From Venatoribacter cucullus (lineage in GTDB: Bacteria; Pseudomonadota; Gammaproteobacteria; Pseudomonadales; Oceanobacteraceae): 64,000 nt of DNA. The notes under the pieces are model-generated. The model saw only the letters and a list, made by a program, of their open reading frames with translations. It made no database searches and had not been told where the DNA came from. The stretch spans positions 434,001 to 498,000 of the forward strand of contig NZ_CP046056.1 of the NCBI RefSeq assembly GCF_016132445.1, written 5' to 3'. Below, one piece after another: positions 7,941-15,853 of this stretch (the stretch's first letter is position 1; the number at the start of each line of letters is the position of its first letter). The translations under genes and the position numbers were made by a program.

Positions 7941-8642
7941 ATGTACAAAATTGCCGATTTTCAGGATTACCGTCAGCCACCGGTGGTGCCAGCGCCGGCT
8001 CCGGGTTGGTTGCACAGCCTGACTGACATTATCGAAAGCCGTTATCACGACGAAGATTGTATTCAGCAGTTATTGTGTCTGATTGCTGAGCAATCCGGCC
8101 TGACCAATGTATCGGTGGCGTTACCCGATGCACCCGGGCGCTTTAAAGCCCAGTTTTGCTCGACCGGCATCCGTAACGGGGTGTACAGCTTTGCGGTACA
8201 GCACGCGTTATGCCGGCAGTCGCAGTCCCGCGAGTGGCTGGTCATTAAAGAAGGCAGCGAGCGGCCGGAGTTCTTCGAGCCGCAACGTGACAGCCTGGGG
8301 CTGGCTGATCGTTGTCTGCTGGTGCCGCTGGTGTTGCGGCAGGCCGTGGTGGCGTCACTGGTACTGGATTTGCGCAGCCGTCATCCGCAGTACATGGATC
8401 TCAGTCTGGTCAGCTTTCTGGGTGGTCAGATTGCCCACATGCTGGCGACCCAGGTGGTGCCGAACTTCAAAACCCTGTATGCCCGGCCGTACCAGCGGGT
8501 ACAGGCCAATGAGCTGGATGAGATTCAGGCCGCCATCGACAAGTGCAATGGCAACAAAACCATGGCCGCCCGGGTGATGGGGCTGACACCACGGCAGCTG
8601 CGCTACCGGCTGGCCAAGCTGGCGGAATCCGGCCAACACTGA
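7941..8642 (+). CDS. GAF-like sensor with NifA-type Fis helix-turn-helix, no AAA+ domain
   Basis: The 233-residue product has a GAF-like N-terminal domain (about residues 25-170: LTDIIESRYHDEDCIQQLLCLIAEQSG, then strands around LLVPLVLRQAVVASLVLDL) and a C-terminal Fis-type helix-turn-helix (about 190-228). That motif, NGNKTMAARVMGLTPRQLRYRL, is very close to NifA/NtrC-family DNA-binding domains. The central sigma-54-activating AAA+ domain of NifA is absent; the two ends are joined by about 20 residues, with no frameshift. It probably binds DNA without remodelling sigma-54 holoenzyme. AGGAGG precedes the start, and a sigma-54-like promoter lies at 7898-7914. Confidence 0.7.
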   Translation: MYKIADFQDYRQPPVVPAPAPGWLHSLTDIIESRYHDEDCIQQLLCLIAEQSGLTNVSVALPDAPGRFKAQFCSTGIRNGVYSFAVQHALCRQSQSREWLVIKEGSERPEFFEPQRDSLGLADRCLLVPLVLRQAVVASLVLDLRSRHPQYMDLSLVSFLGGQIAHMLATQVVPNFKTLYARPYQRVQANELDEIQAAIDKCNGNKTMAARVMGLTPRQLRYRLAKLAESGQH

Positions 8643-8649
8643 GCCACCG

Positions 8650-8671
8650 CCGTCATCATTCTGTCATCGCC
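8650..8671 (+). promoter_or_regulatory. Candidate PHO box (PhoB site)
   Basis: Two heptamers, CCGTCAT (8650-8656) and CTGTCAT (8661-8667), are separated by four bases, giving the 11-bp repeat period of a PhoB site. Together they match CTGTCAT-N4-CTGTCAT at 13 of 14 positions. The site lies about 50 bp before the glycosyltransferase start. A matching -10 element is not obvious. Confidence 0.5.
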
Positions 8672-8715
8672 GGGGCGGCACACTGAAGCTCTGATGCTTC
8701 TGGTGCCTTCCGACG

Positions 8716-9879
8716 ATGACTGTAATCCGCCTGGCCGTAGTAACTGAAACTTTTTTGCCGGATATCAACGGCGTTGCCACCTCGTTACAGCAATTGCTGC
8801 AGGCCTTACCGGCCGGACGCTTTGCGGTGCAGATTATCCGCACCCGGCCACGCCAGCCCTGGCAACCAGAGTTTGAAGAAATTCATTGCCCGGGTCTGAC
8901 CCTTCCCTTTTACCCCGATGTGCACCCCGGCTTGCCGGCTGGCCGGCGTATCCGTAACGCCTGGCAGCGCCAGCGCCCGGATCTGGTGTATATCGCCACC
9001 GAAGGCCCGCTGGGCTATTCCGCGCTGCGGCAGGCCGAGCGGCTGAATATTCCGGTGCTCAGCGCCTTTCACACCAATTTCCACCGTTACAGCGGTTATT
9101 ACGGCTTTGGCTGGGTACAGCAGTGGGTGCTGGGCTGGTTGCGGCGTTTTCATAACCGCACCGCCGTAACGCTGGTACCCGCTGCCGATATTGCCACCAG
9201 CCTGCGGCAGGATGGTTTTGAACGGGTGGTGGTGTTGCCACACGGGGTCGACAGCGAGCGCTTTCACCCCGGTCATCGCCGTGATGATTTACGCCAGCAG
9301 TGGCAAGCCGGCCCGGATACGCCGGTGTTGTTGTTTGTCGGTCGCCTGGCGGCGGAGAAGAACATTCCGCTGGCGGTGCGCAGCTGGCAGGCATTGCGGG
9401 CCGAATGGCCGGATCTGCAGTTGGTGTTGGTGGGCGACGGCCCGCTGCGGGAGACGCTGACCCGTCAGTATCCACAGCTGATTTGTGCTGGGGTGCAAAC
9501 CGGCAGTGCTCTGGCACAGCATTACGCCTCGGCCGATGTATTTGTGTTCCCCAGCCTTACCGAAACCTTTGGCCTGGTGACGCTGGAAGCCATGGCCAGC
9601 GGCTTACCGGTGGCCGCCTTTGACATGGCGGCAGCGCGTTCGTTTATCCGCCCCGGGGTCAGTGGCGAACTGGCGCCGGTGGCGGATGAGGCGGCCTTTA
9701 CCGCCGCCGTCCGGCGCTTGTTAGAGCAGCGTTCTGCAACCACCGCAGAGGCCGCCCGGCAGGCGGCAGAGCAGGCCGACTGGGCCAGCGTCGGGCGGCA
9801 ATTTGAGCAACTGTGTCAGACCCTGTTGCAGCGGCAGGGGGCAGAAGTTGACCTGCATCAACCCCTGTTGCGCTCCTGA
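8716..9879 (+). CDS. Glycosyltransferase family 4, MgtA/Agt-like
   Basis: The 387-residue product has the two Rossmann domains of GT-B enzymes. The N-terminal half starts RLAVVTETFLPDINGVATSL (about residues 5-24), typical of GDP-mannose- or UDP-sugar-dependent family 4 enzymes acting on lipids. The C-terminal half has LLFVGRLAAEKNIPLAV (about 210-226), LVLVGDGPLRE (about 236-246) and the nucleotide-sugar motif VFPSLTETFGLVTLEAMASG (about 276-295, E-x7-E). Close families include mycobacterial-type mannosyltransferases and the Agt glycosyltransferases that make glycolipids in phosphate-starved marine bacteria. No plcP gene is adjacent. A PHO box lies upstream; the acceptor is not known. Confidence 0.8.
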   Translation: MTVIRLAVVTETFLPDINGVATSLQQLLQALPAGRFAVQIIRTRPRQPWQPEFEEIHCPGLTLPFYPDVHPGLPAGRRIRNAWQRQRPDLVYIATEGPLGYSALRQAERLNIPVLSAFHTNFHRYSGYYGFGWVQQWVLGWLRRFHNRTAVTLVPAADIATSLRQDGFERVVVLPHGVDSERFHPGHRRDDLRQQWQAGPDTPVLLFVGRLAAEKNIPLAVRSWQALRAEWPDLQLVLVGDGPLRETLTRQYPQLICAGVQTGSALAQHYASADVFVFPSLTETFGLVTLEAMASGLPVAAFDMAAARSFIRPGVSGELAPVADEAAFTAAVRRLLEQRSATTAEAARQAAEQADWASVGRQFEQLCQTLLQRQGAEVDLHQPLLRS

Positions 9880-9897
9880 ATATCCCTGAAAAAATTG

Positions 9898-9938
9898 TTG
9901 ATTTGAATCAAGGGCGACCGGCCAGTCACTGCTACATT
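9898..9938 (+). promoter_or_regulatory. FNR/Anr box with class II -10 element
   Basis: TTGAT-TTGA-ATCAA at 9898-9911 is a perfect match to the FNR/Anr consensus TTGAT-N4-ATCAA. A -10-like TACATT lies at 9933-9938, putting the start of transcription near 9945-9946 and the box centre at about -41.5, the position used by class II FNR-activated promoters. The next gene is the 39-residue peptide at 9988. Confidence 0.6.
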
Positions 9939-9987
9939 GAATGCATCAGAACAATGACCCAAGCAACCGGCTTGAGAGGTGAGCACT

Positions 9988-10107
9988 ATGTTTATGGATG
10001 AAGTGGTTTTTTCCGGATTGATTATTGTCGGCCTGACCTGCGCCTTTTTCGGTGGTGTGTACTGGGCTGTTAAAAAAGATATTGAGAAGCACGGCACTGG
10101 CGAATAA
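9988..10107 (+). CDS. Single-helix small membrane protein (39 aa), probably oxygen-regulated
   Basis: ATG 9988 follows GAGAGGTGAG with good spacing, and the frame ends at TAA 10105-10107. The product starts MFMDEVVF, has one hydrophobic segment (SGLIIVGLTCAFFGGVYWAV, about residues 9-28) and a charged tail, KKDIEKHGTGE. Such short single-helix proteins often act as subunits or assembly factors of respiratory complexes, as CydX and CcoQ/CcoS do, but I see no clear match to those families. A perfect FNR/Anr box upstream and a terminator at 10164-10195 make it a complete single-gene transcription unit. Confidence 0.65.
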   Translation: MFMDEVVFSGLIIVGLTCAFFGGVYWAVKKDIEKHGTGE

Positions 10108-10163
10108 GCCGTCTTTTCCGCTCCGTAAGGGGCACCCGATTTTGCGTTGAGTACCTTGCCTCT

Positions 10164-10195
10164 GGGGCTGATCTGATGGTCATGCCCCTTTTTTT
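10164..10195 (+). terminator. Rho-independent terminator of the small membrane protein gene
   Basis: GGGGC (10164-10168) pairs with GCCCC (10184-10188), with TGA/TCA extending the stem apart from a bulged T at 10183, and seven Ts follow at 10189-10195. It lies 56 bp after the stop of the 39-residue gene. Confidence 0.7.
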
Positions 10196-10271
10196 ATTCC
10201 GCTGTTTTTCTTCTCAGCCGTTGTTTACTGCCTGTTCCGGCGGAGTAGTTTGCCCTGATCCGGTGGCCGTA

Positions 10272-11048
10272 TCAGAGTTGATGACGGGCCAGCAATAACG
10301 GCTGGCCGAGGTTCAGGGGCTGTAATTCCTGTAACAGCTGTTGCAGGGCGTCGCCCTCAGGCACCGGGCCTATGCGTACCCGGTGCAACGGCGCCGGATC
10401 GGCGCTGGGGCTGATACTTACGGTCCAGCCGGCATCCTGCAGCCGTTGCTGTAATTGCTGCTGCAGGCGTTTGGCGGCTTCGGCATCGCGTAAGGCACTA
10501 ACCTGTACCCAGCGCTCGGCTTTGGGTTGCGCCGGGCTGATCACTTCAACTTCAACGTCCGCCACCCCCTGACGTTCCATGCCCAGCTTGACTGCTGCGG
10601 CATAGGACAGATCAATAATCCGTCCGCCATGAAACGGCCCGCGGTCGTTGACCCGCACCACCACCGATTTACCGTTATCCAGCCGGGTTACCCGCACATA
10701 GCTGGGAATGGGCAGGGTTTTATGGGCCGCGGTAAACTGGTAAACGTCGTAAATTTCACCATTGGACGTGGTATGGCCGTGAAACTTCATGCCATACCAG
10801 GACGCCTGGCCGCGTTCGCGGTAGTCTTCTGCCGTTGGCAGCAGACGATATTCTTTGCCGAACACCCGGTAGCTGACCGGATTGCCCATGGCACTGCGTG
10901 GCTCGGCCTTCGGTGTGGGTTCCGGCAGGCTGTGCACATCGCTGATTGGCCGCGGGGTGAAATCCTGGCGGTGCTGGTAGCGTGACGGGGTGCTGGAACA
11001 TCCGGCCAGTACCAGCGTAATGCTCAGCAGCAGGGCCAGGCTTTTCAA
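10272..11048 (-). CDS. rlpA: RlpA septal-ring lytic transglycosylase lipoprotein
   Basis: The 258-residue product has a lipoprotein signal with lipobox LAGC (Cys at residue 17). It has the double-psi beta-barrel RlpA domain (about 78-170) with the hallmarks GQASWYGMKFHGHTTSNGE and VVVRVNDRGPFHGGRIIDLS, including the catalytic-type Glu and Asp region. A C-terminal SPOR domain (about 180-255, ERWVQVSALRDAEAAKRLQ) binds denuded septal peptidoglycan. In Pseudomonas RlpA is a lytic transglycosylase that cleaves such glycans. Its ATG overlaps the mltB stop by four bases, and it is the last gene of the cell-wall operon. Confidence 0.93.
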   Translation of the reverse strand: MKSLALLLSITLVLAGCSSTPSRYQHRQDFTPRPISDVHSLPEPTPKAEPRSAMGNPVSYRVFGKEYRLLPTAEDYRERGQASWYGMKFHGHTTSNGEIYDVYQFTAAHKTLPIPSYVRVTRLDNGKSVVVRVNDRGPFHGGRIIDLSYAAAVKLGMERQGVADVEVEVISPAQPKAERWVQVSALRDAEAAKRLQQQLQQRLQDAGWTVSISPSADPAPLHRVRIGPVPEGDALQQLLQELQPLNLGQPLLLARHQL

Positions 11049-12025
11049 CGCAGAGCCTCGCTCAGCTGGTACACCGCCATCGCGTACATACGGCTGTGGT
11101 TATAGCGGGTAATGACATAAAAATTATGTTCCCCCAGCCAGAACTCGGCGCCTTTTTTACCCTGCAGCTGAATCAGGTTGGCGCTGCGGCTGTCGGCACC
11201 CTGATTGTGCGTGGGTATGACGCCCAGGGCGCGCAGTTCGGCTACGGTCCATTTGGGCTTCAGCTGGTCATTAACCACGGCCTGATAGTCGTTGCCCTTG
11301 ACCCGCACGCGCTGAGTAACCGGCTCGCCATTTTTCCAGCCATGACGTTTGAAATAGTTGGCCACGCTGAAAATGGCGTCGGCCGGGTTGCCCCATAAAT
11401 CACGCTTGCCGTCACCGTCGCCATCAACGGCGTAATGCAGGTAACTGGTGGGAATAAACTGGCCATAACCCATGGCGCCGGCATAGGAGCCTTTGATGCT
11501 GTCCGGGTCCAGCTGTTCGGTGCGGGTGAGGGCAAAAAAGGCTTTCAGCTCGCGCCAGAACAGCGGCCGTTTGGGGTAATCAAAAGCCAGCGTGGCCAGC
11601 GAGTCGAGCACGCGGTAACTGCCCTGGCGGGTACCGTAGAAGGTTTCCACCCCGATAATGGCGGCAATAATGTGTTTGTCTACGCCGGTCTGCTGTTCCG
11701 CCGCATCCAGAATGGCTGCGTGTTCCTGCAGAAAGGCACGGCCAGAGCTGATCCGTTTCCGGGTCAGGAAAATATCCTGATATTCGTCCCACTCTTTTAC
11801 TTTTTCAGCGGGCCGCGCAATGGCTTCCAGCACCGAATCCAGCCGCTCGGTGCGGGCCAGCCAGGAGCGGATTTCGGCGGCCTCAATATTGTATTCCGCA
11901 CTGGCTTCGGCAATAAATTCTTCTGCCCGCGGGTGTTGGTGGTAATAGGCCAGAGCCGGCAGCGGGGTAATCAGGGTAATGCTCAGCCCTGCCTGTAACA
12001 GCCATGTACGAACAGAATGCATCAT
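11045..12025 (-). CDS. mltB: Lytic murein transglycosylase B (MltB/SltB1)
   Basis: The 326-residue product has a cleaved signal peptide (ending PLPALA) and the MltB-family catalytic domain. HIIAAIIGVETFYGTRQGSYRVLDSL (about residues 118-143) holds the catalytic Glu; AGAMGYGQFIPTSYLHYAVDGDGDGKRDLW (about 203-232) holds the substrate groove and a DGDGDG-type calcium-like loop. It ends with the MYAMAVYQLSEAL motif. It has no lipobox, so it is the soluble periplasmic form like Pseudomonas SltB1. It lies between rodA and rlpA in the elongasome cluster. Confidence 0.93.
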   Translation of the reverse strand: MMHSVRTWLLQAGLSITLITPLPALAYYHQHPRAEEFIAEASAEYNIEAAEIRSWLARTERLDSVLEAIARPAEKVKEWDEYQDIFLTRKRISSGRAFLQEHAAILDAAEQQTGVDKHIIAAIIGVETFYGTRQGSYRVLDSLATLAFDYPKRPLFWRELKAFFALTRTEQLDPDSIKGSYAGAMGYGQFIPTSYLHYAVDGDGDGKRDLWGNPADAIFSVANYFKRHGWKNGEPVTQRVRVKGNDYQAVVNDQLKPKWTVAELRALGVIPTHNQGADSRSANLIQLQGKKGAEFWLGEHNFYVITRYNHSRMYAMAVYQLSEALR

Positions 12026-12032
12026 CAGAATC

Positions 12033-13178
12033 CTAGTGTTTATTGTGTGTCACCATCGACATTATCACCCCGAAAGCAGCTAGCAGGCTGATCACCGAGG
12101 TACCGCCGTAACTCACTAATGGTAACGGTACGCCGACCACCGGCAGGATGCCACTGACCATGCCGATGTTGACGAACACGTAAATGAAAAAAGTTACCGC
12201 CAGACTACCGGACACCAGCCGGGCGAATAAAGTTTCACAGCGCGAAGAAAGGTAAAGGCAGCGCATGATGATAAAAAAGTACAGCGTCAGCAGCAGCAGC
12301 ACACCGATTAAGCCTAATTCTTCTGCCAGTACGGCAATAATAAAATCGGTGTGACTTTCCGGTAAAAATTCCAGCTGTGACTGCGTACCCTGCAGCCAGC
12401 CTTTACCTTCAATACCGCCCGAGCCAATGGCCGTTTTTGACTGAATAATATTCCAGCCGGAACCCAGCGGATCGGATTCCGGGTTCAGAAAGGTCAGCAC
12501 CCGCTGTTTCTGGTAATCGCGCATCACGAACAACCACATCACCGGCGCAGCGGCAGCCACCAGCGTGGCCAGGGAAAAAATCAGCCGCCATGACATGCCG
12601 GCAAAAAACACCACCAGCAGACCGGCGGTGGCAATCAGAATGGAGGTGCCGAGATCGGGCTGTTTCAGAATCATCACCACCGGCATCATCAGGATGATGA
12701 TGGCCTTGATAATGTCACTGAGTTTGGGCGGTACCGGCCGTTTGGCCATATACCAGGCCACCATGATCGGCAGTGCCAGTTTCATCAGTTCGGACGGCTG
12801 GAAGCGCGGCAGGCCGGGCAACTCCAGCCAGCGCTGGGCGCCTTTGGCGCCGACCCCGAACAGCAACACCCCGGCCAGCAGCACCACGCCGAGGCTGTAA
12901 GCAAAGGGGGCCAGTTGTTGATAGAAGCGCGGCGGAAACTGCGCAGCGGCCAGTAACACGCCGAAACCCAGTAAATAATGCAACGCCTGCCGTTCAACCA
13001 TCTCAATGCTGCGGCCACTGCCGCTGTACAGAATCAGCAGGCCACTGGCGGCCAGCAACAGCAACAGCAACAGCAGCGGCAGATCCAGATGAGCGCGGGC
13101 AAACAGGGCGCTGCTGCGGCTGAAGCCACTGCCACCCTGGCTGTCATTAATGGTGCGGCTGAAATCTTTATTGGCCAT
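12033..13178 (-). CDS. rodA: RodA peptidoglycan glycosyltransferase
   Basis: The 381-residue SEDS-family polytopic membrane protein polymerises lipid II during elongation, paired with PBP2. Family signatures are visible: GAKGAQRWLELPGLPRFQPSELMK (about residues 108-131), KQPDLGTSILIATAGLLVVF (about 172-191), the large extracytoplasmic loop with SGGIEGKGWLQGTQSQLEFLPESHTDFI (about 253-280) including the catalytic Asp, and the C-terminal GVPLPLVSYGGTSV. The start codon overlaps the mrdA stop (ATGA). An unusual run of Leu residues near residue 33 is coded by repeated CAA/CAG-type hexamers on the plus strand. Confidence 0.95.
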   Translation of the reverse strand: MANKDFSRTINDSQGGSGFSRSSALFARAHLDLPLLLLLLLLAASGLLILYSGSGRSIEMVERQALHYLLGFGVLLAAAQFPPRFYQQLAPFAYSLGVVLLAGVLLFGVGAKGAQRWLELPGLPRFQPSELMKLALPIMVAWYMAKRPVPPKLSDIIKAIIILMMPVVMILKQPDLGTSILIATAGLLVVFFAGMSWRLIFSLATLVAAAAPVMWLFVMRDYQKQRVLTFLNPESDPLGSGWNIIQSKTAIGSGGIEGKGWLQGTQSQLEFLPESHTDFIIAVLAEELGLIGVLLLLTLYFFIIMRCLYLSSRCETLFARLVSGSLAVTFFIYVFVNIGMVSGILPVVGVPLPLVSYGGTSVISLLAAFGVIMSMVTHNKH

Positions 13179-15031
13179 CAGCCCTCTGCGCCTCCGAGGT
13201 ATTCATAAATAATGCTTTGCGCCACCGGGCCGGCGGTGCGGGCGGCGGATTCACCGTTTTCAATCACCACCGCGACCGCGATTTTAGGGTTGTCTGCCGG
13301 TGCGTAGGCAATAAACAGCGCGTGGTCGCGCAGTCGTTCTTTCAGGGCTTCCGAGTCGTATTCTTCATCCTGCTTGATGCCGACCACCTGCGCCGTACCG
13401 GTTTTGGCGGCGATGCTGTAGGTGCGGCGCTGATGCAGGCGGTGGGCGGTACCGCGCAGGTCGGTAATCACTTTTTCCATGGCGGTGGTCATGCGGTCCC
13501 AGTCGCGCGGGGCTTTCAGCTGAATGTCGGCAATATCGCCGTGCGCCACTTCTACCGGCTGTTCGCCCTGTGCATAAATCAGACGCGGGATCTGCCATTT
13601 ACCGCGGTTACCCAGCACCGCCGTGGCGGTGGCCAGCTGCAGTGGCGTGACCAGCATATAGCCCTGGCCAATGCCCAGGTTGACGGTATCACCGGCAAAC
13701 CAGAAGTTGCCGTGGCGGCCACGTTTCCAGTCGCGGTCAGGCAACAGGCCCGGCAGGGCGTTGGGGATATCCAGCGTCATATTACGGCCGAAACCAAACT
13801 GCGCCAGAAACGGCGAGATATTGTCGATACCGGCACGCACAGCCATTTCATAAAAGTAGGTATCGCAGGATTCCACCATGGCCCGCTCCATGTTCACCAG
13901 TCCGTGGCCGGTGCGTTTCCAGTCGCGGTAAATACGCTCGTCATTGGGCAGCTGATACCAGCCGTGGTCGGTAATGGTTTCACTCCAGCTGGTGCTGCCG
14001 GATTCCAGAAACGCCAGCCCGACAAAGGGTTTTAAGGTCGACGCCGGCGGGTATTGGCCGCGGGTGGTGCGGTCAAACAGCGGCAGATCCAGATTGTCGC
14101 GCAGGGCGGCGTAGTCGGCGTGGGAAATGCCGGTTACAAAGAGGTTGGGGTCAAAGCTGGGGTTGCTGTAGAGGCTGAGAATGCCGCCGGTTTCGATATC
14201 AATGGCCACCAGACCGCCGCGCATGCCCTGCATTTCTTTGCGGGCCAGCTGCTGCAGGCGGATATCCAGATGCAGGGTAATGTCTTCACCGGGAGCCGGA
14301 TCCTGCCGTTCGATAACCCGGATAACCCGGCCCCGGGCGTTGGTTTCGACTTTTTCGTAACCCACTTCCCCGTGCAGGATATCTTCGTAGCGTTTTTCGG
14401 CCCCGGTTTTACCGATAAAGCGGGTGGCGCTGTAGCGGCGCTTGGCCTCCGGATCCAGGTCGAGCTGGTTTTGTTCCTGCTGGTTGATGCGGCCAACGTA
14501 ACCCAGTACATGGGCGAAATCTTCACCATGCGGATAGTGGCGCACCAGCTGGGCTTCCACATCGATACCGGGCATAAAGTTGCGGTTCACCATAATGCTG
14601 GCGATTTCTTCTTCGCTCAGACGGTGTTTCAGCACAATGGGTTCAAATGGCCGGCGGCGCTGGCTGAGGCGGGTTTCAATCTGTTCCCATTCGCGCTCGC
14701 TGAAGCCGATCAGTTCATTCAGAAAGGTCAGTGTATGTTGTTGATCCTGAGCCCGCTCCGGGGTCAGGGTAAGGCTGTACGAGGGGATGTTTTCAGCCAG
14801 CAAGACACCGTTGCGGTCGTAAATCAGGCCGCGGTTAGGCGACACCGGCCGCAACTGCATGCGGTTGTTTTCCGACAGGTCGCGGTATTTTTCGTGCAGG
14901 GTAATCTGCAGGTAAGCCATACGCCAGGCCAGACCGCACAGCAGCAGAAAGATAACCAGGCCCAGGATAATGGCGCGGGAGCGGAACAGGCGGCGCTCCT
15001 GGCGTGGATCTCGGAATGAATGCTCCCACAT
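13178..15031 (-). CDS. mrdA: Penicillin-binding protein 2 (PBP2)
   Basis: From ATG 15031 the protein is 617 residues; an upstream extension to 15106 would fall inside rlmH and is rejected. An N-terminal transmembrane anchor (AIILGLVIFLLLCGLAW) is followed by the non-catalytic dimerisation domain and the transpeptidase domain. The catalytic triad motifs are ASTLKPF (Ser at about residue 331), SCDTYFYEMA (SxN-type) and AAKTGTAQV (KTG box). PBP2 crosslinks peptidoglycan made by RodA. The gene is eight bases downstream of rlmH and overlaps rodA by one base, so translation is probably coupled. Confidence 0.95.
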   Translation of the reverse strand: MWEHSFRDPRQERRLFRSRAIILGLVIFLLLCGLAWRMAYLQITLHEKYRDLSENNRMQLRPVSPNRGLIYDRNGVLLAENIPSYSLTLTPERAQDQQHTLTFLNELIGFSEREWEQIETRLSQRRRPFEPIVLKHRLSEEEIASIMVNRNFMPGIDVEAQLVRHYPHGEDFAHVLGYVGRINQQEQNQLDLDPEAKRRYSATRFIGKTGAEKRYEDILHGEVGYEKVETNARGRVIRVIERQDPAPGEDITLHLDIRLQQLARKEMQGMRGGLVAIDIETGGILSLYSNPSFDPNLFVTGISHADYAALRDNLDLPLFDRTTRGQYPPASTLKPFVGLAFLESGSTSWSETITDHGWYQLPNDERIYRDWKRTGHGLVNMERAMVESCDTYFYEMAVRAGIDNISPFLAQFGFGRNMTLDIPNALPGLLPDRDWKRGRHGNFWFAGDTVNLGIGQGYMLVTPLQLATATAVLGNRGKWQIPRLIYAQGEQPVEVAHGDIADIQLKAPRDWDRMTTAMEKVITDLRGTAHRLHQRRTYSIAAKTGTAQVVGIKQDEEYDSEALKERLRDHALFIAYAPADNPKIAVAVVIENGESAARTAGPVAQSIIYEYLGGAEG

Positions 15032-15038
15032 GGTCGGC

Positions 15039-15506
15039 TCACTTATGGTAAGGATGGCCCTGCAGGATGCTCCAGGCACGGTACAGCTGTTCGGCCAGCA
15101 GTACACGCACCAGCGGATGCGGCAGGGTAAGAGCCGATAATGACCAGCGCTGACGCGCCAGTGTGAGCAATTCTGGTGTCATGCCATCGGGGCCGCCAAT
15201 CAGCAGTGCGACATCGCCGCCCTGCATACGCCAGCCATCCAGCTGTTGCGCCAGCTGCTCGGTGCTCCAGGCGTGGCCTTTCACATCCAGCGCGACCACA
15301 AAATCCTGCGGGCGGATGGCCTTACGCAAGGCGTCGGCTTCCTGCTGCATGGCTTTCTCTTTGCTGGTGTTTTTGGCCCGGTGGCCGGGCGCGATTTCGA
15401 CCAGTTCCAGCGCGCAGTCAGCCGGCAGGCGTTTGGCATATTCTGCATAGCCCTGCTCAACCCAGGCCGGCATTTTATGGCCTACCGCCAGCAGGCGCAG
15501 TTTCAT
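15039..15506 (-). CDS. rlmH: 23S rRNA (pseudouridine1915-N3)-methyltransferase RlmH
   Basis: The 155-residue SPOUT-family enzyme methylates pseudouridine 1915 in 23S rRNA helix 69. It starts [20 protein letters not shown] and has the trefoil-knot SAM site LLIGGPDGM (about residues 102-110) and the invariant C-terminus [17 protein letters not shown]. It overlaps rsfS by four bases (ATGA) and is followed closely by mrdA. Confidence 0.96.
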   Translation of the reverse strand: MKLRLLAVGHKMPAWVEQGYAEYAKRLPADCALELVEIAPGHRAKNTSKEKAMQQEADALRKAIRPQDFVVALDVKGHAWSTEQLAQQLDGWRMQGGDVALLIGGPDGMTPELLTLARQRWSLSALTLPHPLVRVLLAEQLYRAWSILQGHPYHK

Positions 15507-15847
15507 GCCTCGGTGGTTCCGCTACCGGGTTCACCCCACAGGCGTTCAAGGTCGTAGAAGTGACGGGCCTGATCGGTCATAACGTGGACCACTACGTCGA
15601 TCAGGTCGATCAGCACCCAGTCGGACGACGCCCGGCCTTCGGTGCCGTGCGGACGCAGGCCGGCGGCTTTGGCTTTTTCTTCCACATTACCGGCTACGGC
15701 GGCGACATGACGGTTGGAGGTACCGGTGGCGATAATCATCCAGTCGGTGACGGAGGTACGGCCGCGGACGTCGAGGACGGTGATATTCAGGGCCTTCAGG
15801 TCTTCCAGGGCGTCAATCACCAGGTCTTTCATTTGCTCTGTTTGCAT
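15503..15847 (-). CDS. rsfS: Ribosomal silencing factor RsfS
   Basis: The 114-residue product has the Iojap/RsfS fold: [22 protein letters not shown] followed by [27 protein letters not shown] and [21 protein letters not shown]. RsfS binds ribosomal protein uL14 (L14) and blocks subunit joining during starvation. It sits between nadD (6 bp upstream) and rlmH (4-bp overlap), its usual place. Confidence 0.95.
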   Translation of the reverse strand: MQTEQMKDLVIDALEDLKALNITVLDVRGRTSVTDWMIIATGTSNRHVAAVAGNVEEKAKAAGLRPHGTEGRASSDWVLIDLIDVVVHVMTDQARHFYDLERLWGEPGSGTTEA

Positions 15848-15853
15848 CAGATT

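Noticed and set aside
13050-13085. CAACAG-type hexamer repeat in rodA as a phase-variation tract
   Set aside because: The repeat is in frame and codes Leu residues at the start of a membrane helix; it would only change helix length and is better explained by codon bias.
13217-15019. Two long plus-strand frames opposite mrdA (272 and 321 codons)
   Set aside because: Both are antisense to PBP2, which shows its three active-site motifs; they lack ribosome sites and recognisable domains.
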